A stretch of DNA of 27,500 nt from Botryococcus braunii (Eukaryota; Chlorophyta; Trebouxiophyceae). The notes below the pieces were generated by a model. The model had not been told where the DNA came from. It was given only the letters and a program-made list of their open reading frames with translations, and ran no database searches. Made by a program: the position numbers and the translations under genes. Each line of letters starts with the position of its first letter. The stretch's first letter is position 1. Location: contig KV908361.1 in NCBI GenBank assembly GCA_002005505.1, forward strand, positions 485,505-513,004, read 5' to 3'. Below are positions 1 through 8,869 of the stretch, in pieces.

Positions 1-39
<39 letters not shown>

Positions 40-40
40 T

Positions 41-90
<50 letters not shown>
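1..90. repeat. (GCGT)n followed by (GT)n microsatellite
   Basis: About ten copies of GCGT (1-40) pass into a pure GT run (42-90). It lies at the window edge, downstream of the SPX exon as that gene is transcribed, so it may be intronic to the SPX gene. Confidence 0.95.
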
Positions 91-91
<1 letters not shown>

Positions 92-590
92 TTCTCGATC
101 CTTCCCTCACATTGTGTTTCCTTGTCCGTCTTTTGCCGATCTAAGATTGCTTCCTGAAAATATATTTGAAACATAACCTGATGCAGTACAATTACTGGCG
201 TCAATATCCCAATGACTCCACGCAACAGATTCTCTTCCAATGCGACATGGGCAGTCGCCCATTGTGACACTAGCCAACCCGTGACACTGTCCTATACTAG
301 CAATACCAAACCCATCGCAACTGCCCAAACGCGTTATCAATCCTCCTTTTGACTTTTGCCGATATTTTATCATGTAGCACTCGAGGCTTCTGCAATAGGC
401 GGAGTTGTGGGCAGGTCAAAGAGTTTGACAAGCCTACTCGTCCACTAAATTGTGCTTCAGGGAAGGTAAAAACCTCCCTAAAAGCCACACTCCTACTAAG
501 CCTGTTATTTGAATGACTCTGCTCGCCAAACAATGGCCCCACGAGCAAAAGCCGGGGGCAAAGGTGCATGTTGGCTGCAAGTAAGCACAC

Positions 591-747
591 CTGCTCGCAT
601 TTCCGCTGCAGCTTGGCCTCCTCCAATGCTTTGAACCTGAAGAATCGCTTCTTCCTGGTAAATCATCTTCTTGAGCTGCGCATAGTTCATGTAATCCTCC
701 TTCCATTCTGGAATGGAATTGAACTTCAGCTGCTGGGAAAACTTCAT
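591..747 (-). CDS. SPX-domain protein, first coding exon (partial gene)
   Basis: The ATG at 747-745 opens a peptide starting MKFSQQLKFNSIPEWKEDYM and continuing NYAQLKKMIYQ, which is the N-terminal helical hairpin of SPX domains (consensus MKF..L....PEW...Y..Y..LKK.IY). SPX domains bind inositol pyrophosphates. They sit at the extreme N-terminus of phosphate sensors, of PHO1/XPR1 exporters, of VTC polyphosphate polymerases and of Pho87/90/91-type or SPX-MFS transporters. Only the first 31-37 residues are safely SPX, so the family cannot be chosen. Possible donors are CAG|GTTCAA (exon end 637) and GAGCAG|GTGTGC (exon end 591). The more coding-like downstream peptide (FKALEEAKLQRKCEQ, just before the 591 donor) lies in a different frame from the SPX start, so a frameshift or an unusual splice is possible. 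Later exons would lie at 1-500 or beyond the window; I could not place them. Confidence 0.75.
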
Positions 748-1449
748 AACCGAAAAGGAACAGATTTACAATAATCTCACGGTTTCTTAGGTTGGAATGG
801 GGAGCCTATGTCCTGGAGGGCTTGGGGGTGAGGGGCTCAAGCATCTCGTTCACCCAGGCATGACCGCCCCAAGTGACACCAACTAGCATTTTAAGTGCTC
901 CTTATAAGCTGGTGGCTTAAATAAAAAAGTGTTCAGCAAAAATCAGGAGGGCTTGATCGGTTCTAGCGATGCATTTGGTCCCAGCGACGGCGAACGCAAG
1001 GACCGTGGAAACTCTACATTCGTCCCCCGTCGTAGGGCTATCGGCAAAAGAAGCCTTTGTGACACGAGAAGTATTGTTAGCACATCAGCAATTCCACAAA
1101 TGATGCGTGGGAGTCGTACACCCTAATGGCATCTTGTAAAGAGAAAAGCGATCACGGCCGGATGCCACGGAGGACGACGGCCGGCACCTGCCTGGCAAGT
1201 TCCTCGACTTTCGATTGACCCACACCAATGTTTAATCCAACATTAGCGCCCGATCTTGATATCCAGCTGGCATCTCCTTATCCGGACGGAGGACATGTAA
1301 CGACAAAGGCCGTATATGTCACCTTTAACCTTAATATATCAGTCTCAGGCCTTTGGTGCGCTAAGGAAAGGAAAAGAAGATTACATCCAAAAACCAGCCA
1401 CTAGGGCTGAAGAGGACGGCAGTACAATGAATGACCCATATCTAGCCAA
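748..1449. other. Intergenic stretch, no gene recognised
   Basis: This holds the presumed 5' flank of the SPX gene and, on the right, probably the 3' UTR of the LINE remnant, which is transcribed leftward. The short ORFs present have no recognisable features. Confidence 0.5.
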
Positions 1450-1892
1450 CTAAGGTCGCACAGCACCTGGGAGAGTGAGGTAGCTCTCCAGTGCTCTAGT
1501 CACATATTTGGCAACCCCTTCAAGGTCTTCTTGCCACATAAACGTCTGTACAGATCGACTCCTTTGTTGAAAGAGATGCATAATTACTCCTTTGTTGAAA
1601 GAGATGCACAATTTATAAATTGTTGCCGTACATGTTGTACAGCCGGACAAGTGAACAACAGATGATGTTCATCACCAACGAGCCCTAAGGAGCACCTCGT
1701 GCAAATCCTCTGGTCTCGAGGGATGCCTTGTTGTCTACCTTTATCAATAGGAAGGTCATGACACTCTAATCTAAATCGCATGAAGGTCCGCGTTAGGAAG
1801 GTGGAGTTTGAGCGCACTCTTACGCCGTGGCACATGAGGCGGACGTGCGAACCACCTTTGGTATCTGCAGAGTAAGGCTCTTGGGGATGCAC
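1450..1892 (-). mobile_element. LINE (non-LTR retrotransposon) 3' end, frameshifted remnant
   Basis: On the minus strand 1892-1584 encodes the zinc-binding tail that follows the reverse transcriptase in many plant and algal LINEs: RFRLECHDLPIDKGR, then IPRDQRICTRCSLG, then GDEHHLLFTCPAVQHVRQQF, giving a CX2C...HX4C metal site. The usual closing segment (RSVQTFMWQEDLEGVAKYV, ending at 1450) is in another frame. At the junction a 28-bp tandem duplication (starts 1558 and 1586) is visible. 28 is not a multiple of three, but removing it alone does not restore one frame, so at least one more indel is present. No RT palm motifs or endonuclease are seen upstream, so the copy is 5' truncated as well as broken. 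Confidence 0.8.
1558..1613. repeat. 28-bp tandem duplication inside LINE remnant
   Basis: The string ACTCCTTTGTTGAAAGAGAT starts at 1558 and again at 1586, an exact 28-bp offset. It sits at the point where the LINE reading frame changes. Confidence 0.9.
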
Positions 1893-1929
1893 AAGTGCTA
1901 ACAGTTATTTCCTTCACTCCTTCCTGTTT

Positions 1930-1957
1930 GAGTTAGAGAGCAATTGCTCTCTAACTC
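1930..1957. repeat. Perfect 28-bp palindrome
   Basis: Fourteen-base arms starting GAGTTAGAGAGCAA are perfectly self-complementary around the central CAATTG. Imperfect pairing of TTCC-rich and GGAA-rich flanks extends the dyad to about 1910-1980. It lies just upstream, in LINE sense, of the truncated 5' end of the LINE fragment. Confidence 0.9.
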
Positions 1958-3014
1958 CCTCCGGAAGGAGGAAGGAAGGAACATGTTATAATCCGGGCAC
2001 TTCCATGTGTGCAGCCCTGCTTCATTTATGCATTGTCTCAGGGGGGGGGGGAGGCAAATGAAAGCAATGACATTTATGCACTAATGCCTATATGAATAGG
2101 GTTGCCCACATGTGCATGAACGGGACCGGCCTCAAGGCTTACGCAGCTTATCCAAACAGTTGCAAGGGCGGGGCATCCCTCGCTTCTTGCTCTTCTCCGC
2201 TAGCAAGTCAGCTGGCCCTGCAGGGTCTTTAGACTACCTGATGCAGACTTGGTCCGCTCCCCTGACACTGTCTGCTCTCCAGCTGACGGCGTTTGACGAC
2301 ACACTGCCAACCCCAGATTTCCCCACTTCCTGTTGAGAATAACGAGTGAAGCCTATTTTATCCGCCTGTTTGCAATCATGGCCTACTGTACCAGCAACGT
2401 ACCGTCCCGGCCTGGACTAAGAGTTCAGAGAATTCTGCTCCGCATTTGCGATGTTAACGTTACCTTCATTGGCAATCTACCCTTGATTGAGGATTTTTTT
2501 CCCGGGGGGGGGGGGGGGACTAGGTGCAGCTCAGACATGTGAGCGGGAGGGTTATTTCGTTCATGAAACCCATGCGCTTATGCGGCACTTATCCGTTGTA
2601 TGGCCAGGAGGTTTCACTGCGGGAACGACAACCACTTGCTGGCATCTGCATGTACATCTCATTATAGTACTGCGGCACCACGTGAACGCGTCAGAACGGT
2701 TTTCGAATCTTAGTATGCGCATAAGACAGCCTGTCGGAACCTAGATACAGCATGATTTGAATGATCATGATATCTTATATCAGGATATAACATACTACAA
2801 CTGTACAGACAAGCCGTTTCGGCCGGCTCAATGCCCCTGCTACAAGTCTCATCGATCCGGCCATCACCGCGGTGCACAGAATGCAGTTGCCATTTGCACA
2901 AGGGCCCAGCTAGGCTATTCAATTTTTCCCAGCATGGCCGTGGGGATGAATTCCCACAAAAATAAGGGAGAAACCCTACAAGGATAGTGATAGAAAGAGC
3001 AGGAGAATTCACCG
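1958..3014. other. No gene recognised; mononucleotide G runs
   Basis: G runs occur at 2041-2051 and 2504-2518. ORFs up to about 85 codons occur on both strands without recognisable domains. A minus-strand peptide ending at 2132 (LLAEKSKKRGMPRP, then CNCLDKLRKP) looks somewhat coding but has no convincing acceptor and no known family. Confidence 0.4.
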
Positions 3015-3196
3015 CACCCTTGTTCCTCTTGCCCCATAGGGCCTTAAGGCTACTAGTTTCCTCGAGCTCCCATAAGGCCGCACCCTTGTTTCCTCGTGCC
3101 CCCTAGGCTCTGCTAGATCTAGAGTAAATCTAATTAGATATACTCTAGCAACGCCTCCGGGAGCCCATGGCCCTCGTTCCCCGGGAAACAAGGGTG
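3015..3196. repeat. Foldback (MITE-like) element with 13-bp terminal inverted repeats and duplicated left end
   Basis: CACCCTTGTTTCC at 3081-3093 is exactly inverted as GGAAACAAGGGTG at 3184-3196. The interior holds a near-perfect 30-bp dyad at 3119-3148 (CTAGAGTAAATCTAATTAGA at its left, two non-pairing positions). A degenerate second copy of the left end begins at 3015 (CACCCTTGTTCC). No ORF is inside and no clear target-site duplication is seen, so a non-autonomous DNA element is only one explanation. Confidence 0.6.
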
Positions 3197-3888
3197 ATGC
3201 AAAGCAAGAGATAGAGTTGCTGTAAAGACGACATGAATTGCTCTTACTCATATGCATATGCATGGTTATGACGAGGAATATAGAAAATGTTTTAGCCCAA
3301 TGTTCATCTGCTCTGACCACATGCACGTGTGTGTCCCACATAGAAAGGACACATATACTGCACCATAATGAACATTAAAGTAGTAGAACAAATTCATAGC
3401 AATTTTTTAATTTATAAAAGCACTACATAGCTGCAGTCCATGAGGCTTCCACAAGTCCATCAACTCCAGACGTATACACGGGTGATATATCCGGGTAATC
3501 ATACCCTTCCAGAAATCCATGCCCACATCAGTGCCACAACAAATATTATCACGTGACACAATATGCCAGCCATGCCCAAAAGAAGCCCAGTCCCAGGGGC
3601 TTTCTGTTCAACGGCCACTCGCAGCACCAAAACACTAGAGAGCAACAATTTATTCAATACTAAACCAGGCCTCGTCAACATTGGCTCCATGAGCTCACAT
3701 CGTTGTCAAAAATTCACCCAGGCCCGCTTGAGTACTCGGCTGCAATCAAATTATGCCGCGTGCATATCAATACGTATACGCCACGCTTGCACTCCCAAAG
3801 CCAGGGACCACGTGGAAAATTGCAATCCAATTACGGACACCATCCACGGGAACCTGCTTGAGTTGCTGGCATTGGAAAAGAATGCTTG
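3197..3888. other. No gene recognised
   Basis: A/T-richer sequence. The overlapping ORFs on opposite strands at 3499-3935 show no family signature and no clear splice context. Confidence 0.35.
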
Positions 3889-4045
3889 CTGCCTCTCATG
3901 ATCACGCAAACTCAAGTGCAGTTACAACCTTGTAACTGTCGATTTGCGATTTGCAGTTACAAGCTTGTACCTGTCTATTTGCTGTCTCTCGTGATCACGC
4001 AAATTTGAGTACAGTTACAAGCTTGCAACTGTCGATTTGCGGTTG
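3889..4045. repeat. 93-bp tandem repeat, about 1.7 copies, with internal hairpins
   Basis: A unit starting CTGCCTCTCATGATCACGCAA (3889) recurs, diverged, at 3982. Each copy holds a small dyad of the form CAGTTACAA.CTTGTAACTG, and within the first copy the CAGTTACAA motif also occurs twice. Confidence 0.8.
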
Positions 4046-4471
4046 AAACACCTCTATAGATAACTTGCATAGCACGTATACCGAAGCAAGCAAGGGTTAG
4101 CCTGCCACGTGGTGCACTTCAGCACGCCTAATGAAAAAAATGTGAAAATTGAGCAGCAACTTGTCAGTTTATGCAATTAGGCAGCGACTTGCGATTCGTG
4201 TTCACTGGTCCAGGGAGTAACCATTGTTTGGTCGAGCTAGCTGGGACCTTAAAGGCCATTGTTTGGTTGGGCAATCGGGACCTCTGCCTATCATTTCAAT
4301 CTGCGCAGCCCCGATCATGTCAATCTTCTGCATGCAATAGCCAACTGACATATCGCTAGCTGCAGGGCTGTTATGACACATACATGTCACATACATGTGT
4401 ATAACCCATCATATAACATTTCCCTTTGAACAGTTAATGTCCGTGTTTGCACAGTAGGAATTGGTCCCTTC

Positions 4472-4537
4472 GAACATAACGGGCTTCACTAGTAAAGTAC
4501 TGAATTCAGTACTTCAGTAGTGAAACCCGTTATGTTC
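4472..4537. repeat. 66-bp foldback with no loop
   Basis: Two 33-base arms pair at 30 positions around a central GAATTC. The outer ends are GAACATAACGGG and CCCGTTATGTTC, and the core 4495-4514 (AAGTACTGAATTCAGTACTT) is a perfect palindrome. No gene overlaps it. Confidence 0.9.
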
Positions 4538-4677
4538 ACAGCCAGTTATTCCAGTCTTTCAATCAGCACAAACACACCCTTGCTTCACGACAAGCATGCA
4601 AAGTGCCACTTGGACAACCTAGTATCTTACAAGGAGCTCGAAGCTACACTGCGAGCAGAAGCTCGAGTGACAAAAAT

Positions 4678-4697
4678 GGTAAACAATATTGTTTACC
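4678..4697. repeat. Perfect 20-bp palindrome
   Basis: GGTAAACAATATTGTTTACC is exactly self-complementary, with no adjacent gene to which a regulatory role can be tied. Confidence 0.9.
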
Positions 4698-5294
4698 CTT
4701 AATGGTGGTAAAAGAATATCTGGTGCCAGCTGGGTACTGCAGTCCGGTACACGTATGCACAGGACACCATGCACTTATCCCGCTCATATGACATGCATAT
4801 ACACGCAAAACTCATATATCGTCCATTTCATATATGATGCATCAGCTACGGCACAATATTGGTTACACCACGTTTATTACCCAGCAAGTCGACTACTGGA
4901 TCAGTAGGATTCGTGCATTTTGCTGGATGCTGGATGCCAGGATCCTCCTGGATCAGTGGGCTTGGTGAGAAGAGCAACGTCGTCAAGCAACTTGGTTGAA
5001 CCATTCCTGACGTCAACGGCAATGACACGAACGAGTTCTACCGTGGTTGAGGGGGTCCAACGGTCGACGTGATAAAAAGTTCCTTGCCATGCTTCTACCA
5101 GTGGGCACCGATGCCATTTGCTGCATCCTTGCTGCCATGCATATATATACACCTAACGCTATGTCTAGTACATATGCCATTTACTTGAAAGGCTAGCAGA
5201 GCTGCATGTGACAGCAACTTCACCTATGTTCTGACACATCCATAATTATGGTTCTTGTAAGAACCATGGAATGGCCGTTTCAATCCGTTGTAGC
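4698..5294. other. 3' flank of the ABM gene; no gene recognised
   Basis: This lies downstream of the minus-strand stop at 5295. It contains adjacent dyads at 5240-5251 (CCATAATTATGG) and 5248-5267 (arms ATGGTTCTT/AAGAACCAT). The weak ORFs on the minus strand at 4846-5152 are not recognisable. Confidence 0.4.
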
Positions 5295-7582
5295 TCAGTC
5301 ACCACGCTCACGGTCTCCTCCCTTGGCAACCTCGATGACCTGGGTGGTCTTGAAGATGATTCTCTTTTCAGCCAGGTCCTTGAGGAAGGCGATGGTGCTC
5401 TCGCTCTCCAGATGAGCTTTCAAGTCGGCATAGCTTTTCCAAATGCCCGCAAAGAGAAAGGTGACATTGTCATCCTACACCCGCACTCAAAAAAGTTGAA
5501 GCATCTGGATCCAGACTCTTGACCTGGATCAACCAATAAGCCCTGATATATGATTCCAGCCTAGGTTGCTGAAACTTAAGTTGATGATACCTCCAACATT
5601 TTGGAGGTGTCATTTTTTAAAAGTTTAAACATGCAATATAGTATAGCTGAAAGTATATTGAACAGTCCTATCTTCCATCTGGATTTAAACACTTGGGTAG
5701 ATAACCACTGTAGGGTCAAGCGCATGAGGAAGTAGGCCTAGCCAGGGTCAACATGCGGATGGTGTCAATGTGTGGGTCAGTTGTGGCCGAAAGAAATATC
5801 AAAAGGTAAGTCTAGGGGCGTCAATTTAACTTGTCATTGGGGAGACAAACTGGCCCAGTATATACGAGGCCGTACGGCCTCGAGGCCATTTGTTACGGGC
5901 TCCTTATATGCAGCCCGCGCGCAACTGCCGCATGTGCAGACATCTGTGAAAACATACATGGGAACGCCCACGAAATTACGCCCACACACATCATCGAGGG
6001 ATATATAAAGGGATATATTTCTCTATAGATCAAGAGAAATCGCCTCTCCGCCCTCCGACTCCTTGGAGGCTACCCCCCCTCTCTCTCGCTTCCCCTTTCT
6101 CTGCCCTCTCCCTCCCCCTTCTCCACCTCCCCTCCCCTCCGCCCCCCCCCCCCTTCCACCCCGGGGGGAGGGATTTCCCCCCTCGAAGAAGTAACTGTTC
6201 CATTTGTCCCCTTCCTCCGTCCCCTCCCCCTCTCCCCTTCCTCCGCCCCCTCCCCCCGTCCCCTCTCTCCCCTTCCACATGAAATCCCTGAAACCCCGTG
6301 GGACACATCGGACAAGAACGGGCCAGGTCCCAAGTACTTTGTTGATGTGTGGACTTACGGATCCACGTAGGGGTTTCATGTGTGTGGCCACGTGTGGGCC
6401 CACTCGTGTACACGTGTAACCCCACCAAAATTCAAAATGTGGCAAGGATGAACCAAAACCAGTAGCTACTATAGTATATTGAAAAGTATAATTTATAACA
6501 ATTATATACTTAAAAAAAGCATGCTTTAAACTATTGGCATTCTTGCGCAAGATCTTTTTCTATAATGCCAATACAGTGTATGCCTCACAACCAATCGGAG
6601 CCTCAGGGGGTCTGCAGAGCAACGGATATCAGCAAAGAAGAGGCCATACCAAGGTTTTGTAGAGACGGTATGCCACAGTGCCATCATGCTTTAACGCTTG
6701 GTCCTTCTGTTTCTCGAAGATGTCGATGAAGGCCTTCGCCTCATCAGGAGCAACAATGTACCTGGCTGCAATGCGGACAGGTGGCTCTTCCCTCTTCTTC
6801 CCAAACCCTTCATGCACGGAAGTACTCTGCCAGCCACAGCCCAGCACCCCACTGGAAAAAAATCAAATAACAAGCAATTTCCCAACCGAATTGCACCCCC
6901 CAACCAATCCGCTGTGCCAACTTGTAATCTACAGCTGCACGACGCTATGTACTGAAAGCAGGGTTTGTAAACTTACAAATGCAGAAAAATCTTTATTTGA
7001 ATTTCAATAGACTAAATCACGGGAAACACTGAACATTATAACCTTTACCGTTACCCCACACCCTACTGTGCCTGCGAGACTACGCTAAGTATCGTCAAGA
7101 AAACGACGTTGAATTTGGAACAAAATAAGCAGCGCAACCTCTAAGAAAGATTATAATCGTCGTACCTCTCCATTGTTAGAATCCACGATGTTCCAGAATT
7201 TAGAAATTTCCTCTGTTGCAGCTTTTTCAAGCGCCTAGGCAGCACACAAGCAAGCGCTGACAGTAAGAATTGTCCATATAGGAACCAAAACTAACAACAT
7301 CTTTGAGTAATCAATAACATTATACACCATCCGGCGTATAACGACTTCAGCTCGTGGATACATAATAGCCAGGCGCTTCCGGTTCACGAATCTTGGTAAC
7401 CGCAAAAGAAACTTCGGGATAAACTTTTAGGAACAAAACTATATTAAAAATTAAACAGAAGAACAGTCAATACTGCTTCCCACCTGTGCCGTATCAAGTA
7501 TGTAAGCGGAGGTATCCACGGACGCAGCCGATCCCAGTGCCACCAGGGTACCAACGAGGAGGACAGCTAGTGTGGTCTTCAT
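5295..7582 (-). CDS. Secreted ABM-domain (antibiotic biosynthesis monooxygenase-like) protein, four exons
   Basis: Exons in gene order are 7582-7484, 7234-7166, 6826-6650 and 5474-5295. All junctions are in phase 0 with donors GTGGGA, GTACGA, GTATGG and acceptors CCTAG, GGCAG, TGTAG. They join to 174 residues ending at TGA 5297-5295. Residues 1-20 (MKTTLAVLLVGTLVALGSAA) are a good signal peptide, with likely cleavage after Ala-20. Residues 73-165 match the dimeric alpha/beta ABM fold: first strand VRIAARYIV, helix AFIDIFEKQKDQAL, GTVAYRLYKTL, then FLFAGIWKSYADLKAHLES (Trp-127, His-136) and a final helix and strand. The ABM family includes quinone-forming monooxygenases, haem-degrading enzymes and uncharacterised stress proteins, and the substrate cannot be read from sequence. 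An alternative exon-3 acceptor at 6851 would give an early stop. The last intron (1175 bp) is several times longer than the others. Confidence 0.82.
5475..6649 (-). other. Large intron 3 of the ABM gene, with purine tract and hairpins
   Basis: The intron splits the ABM domain between TVAYRLYKTL and DDNVTFLFAG. It contains a 12-bp-stem, 4-base-loop hairpin (5585-5612, one mismatch) next to a T run, a perfect 18-bp palindrome CGAGGCCGTACGGCCTCG (5865-5882), and a strongly strand-biased tract at about 6065-6290 that is almost all purine on the transcribed-sense strand. The ORFs called in the tract are low-complexity artefacts. Confidence 0.75.
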
Positions 7583-7690
7583 GATGAGCAAGAACTATTT
7601 GATGATTTCAAAATACTACCTTTGTTTTGGTTCTGCGTTGTTGTCGTTGATTGCAAGATTCTCCTGCAGCGCTGCATGTGTCGGAGGCTA

Positions 7691-7783
7691 TTATTATAGC
7701 GCAATATTGGGAATCCCAATTTGAAATCCGGTACAATCGTGGAAGTTTCGCAGGTCCGGACTTGGGAGTTCCGAGTCCGGTCC
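7691..7783 (-). promoter_or_regulatory. Candidate core promoter of the ABM gene
   Basis: On the minus strand a TATAATAA element (7698-7691) lies about 110 bases upstream of the ATG. Just above it is a 15-bp palindrome ATTGGGAATCCCAAT (7706-7720), which is an inverted pair of CCAAT-type boxes. Further upstream is a dyad GGTCCGGACT...AGTCCGGTCC (7753-7783, one mismatch). The arrangement suits a promoter, but the start site is not known. Confidence 0.45.
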
Positions 7784-7975
7784 TGGGAGATTTCCCGGAT
7801 CCCAATAAGCGGCTACAAGTCCATGTGTTGGTACGGACACGGCAATGCAACGGCATATTTGTACCAGAGAAAAGTGACATGTCGGCTACAAGCAGCGGCG
7901 TTAAACGTCAATCCCAGTAACCCATATCAAGGTCTTAAAACATGCATATGCATGGATCCTTATTAGCACCTGCTC

Positions 7976-7979
<4 letters not shown>

Positions 7980-8068
<89 letters not shown>

Positions 8069-8119
8069 CGTGTGTGTGCGCGCGCGCGTGTGTGTGCGCG
8101 CTCTCTCGTGTGTGTGCAC
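7980..8119. repeat. (TG)n microsatellite passing into (CG)n/(TG)n mosaic
   Basis: A pure TG run at 7980-8060 is followed by alternating CG and TG blocks. This is alternating purine-pyrimidine DNA of the kind that can adopt Z-form. Confidence 0.95.
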
Positions 8120-8869
8120 TAGTGCATACTCATGAGTGCTGCCCGTTTGCCTGTGTGTACGCAAATCATTCATAATCTCGATTGTAAGTCAGCTGTCCAA
8201 CGACCTCTACATGTTTTGCCCACCCTGCTCCACAGACGCAATCATCGTCGCGAACTCTTATGCGTCCATGCTAAGGTGGTACGCCAATATCCTGTCTAGT
8301 TTGGCCATTCACAGCAAGCTTCAACTCTCAATAAACTCCCCCGCATGAAAACAAGCCCAAGCCATTTTTTCAAGATGAGGACACGACTTGTGACTGTGCC
8401 ATGATGGCCAGGCACGCTTTTCGGACGCCATAGTGGTACGTAGCAGGCAGGACGCCTCTACAGTGGTGTAGGCACGCATACCCTCTCCGCCCCCCCAAAA
8501 AACTCCGTCACCGCCTAATCTTCATGGACAAGCTCTGGGCAGGGCCTTCTCAACAAACTTACAAGCAATCCCACCAGCGTCACCGGCAATGAGCCAACCG
8601 AAGACATGGCTGCAAATTTGGTTCTTTGTACACAAGTTGTTTCCTGTCCAGTAGTGTTCGCCACCATTGATGTCGTCTTACTGGTGGCGAATCCGGTGGG
8701 ATGCGCCACCGCGGAATTCAGGCGACAACGTTCGGGAATGTCCAACCCACATGTGGAGACATCCGAGTGTGGCCTTCAGGACTTCAAGCTAGCCCCCTTC
8801 ACGAGTAGGAGCGTTTAAAACCCCATACTCTTATTGGCCCACGGGCCTAGGAGGCTGAAACCTCTTACT
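8120..8869. other. No gene recognised
   Basis: ORFs of about 70-76 codons on both strands at 8515-8818 carry no recognisable domain. A 10-bp stem TTCGCCACCA/TGGTGGCGAA (8657-8666 and 8682-8691) is the only structure noted. Confidence 0.4.

Noticed and set aside
2120..2236. Minus-strand peptide LLAEKSKKRGMPRPCNCLDK
   Set aside because: Coding-like, but there is no acceptor with a pyrimidine tract, no family and no neighbouring exon.
5271..5522. 83-codon plus-strand ORF
   Set aside because: Antisense to ABM exon 4, whose minus-strand translation matches a known fold.
5585..5620. Hairpin plus T run resembling a bacterial terminator
   Set aside because: It lies within a eukaryotic intron; resemblance only.
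6023..6550. 175-codon Gly/Arg-rich minus-strand ORF
   Set aside because: It follows the purine tract inside ABM intron 3; composition artefact.
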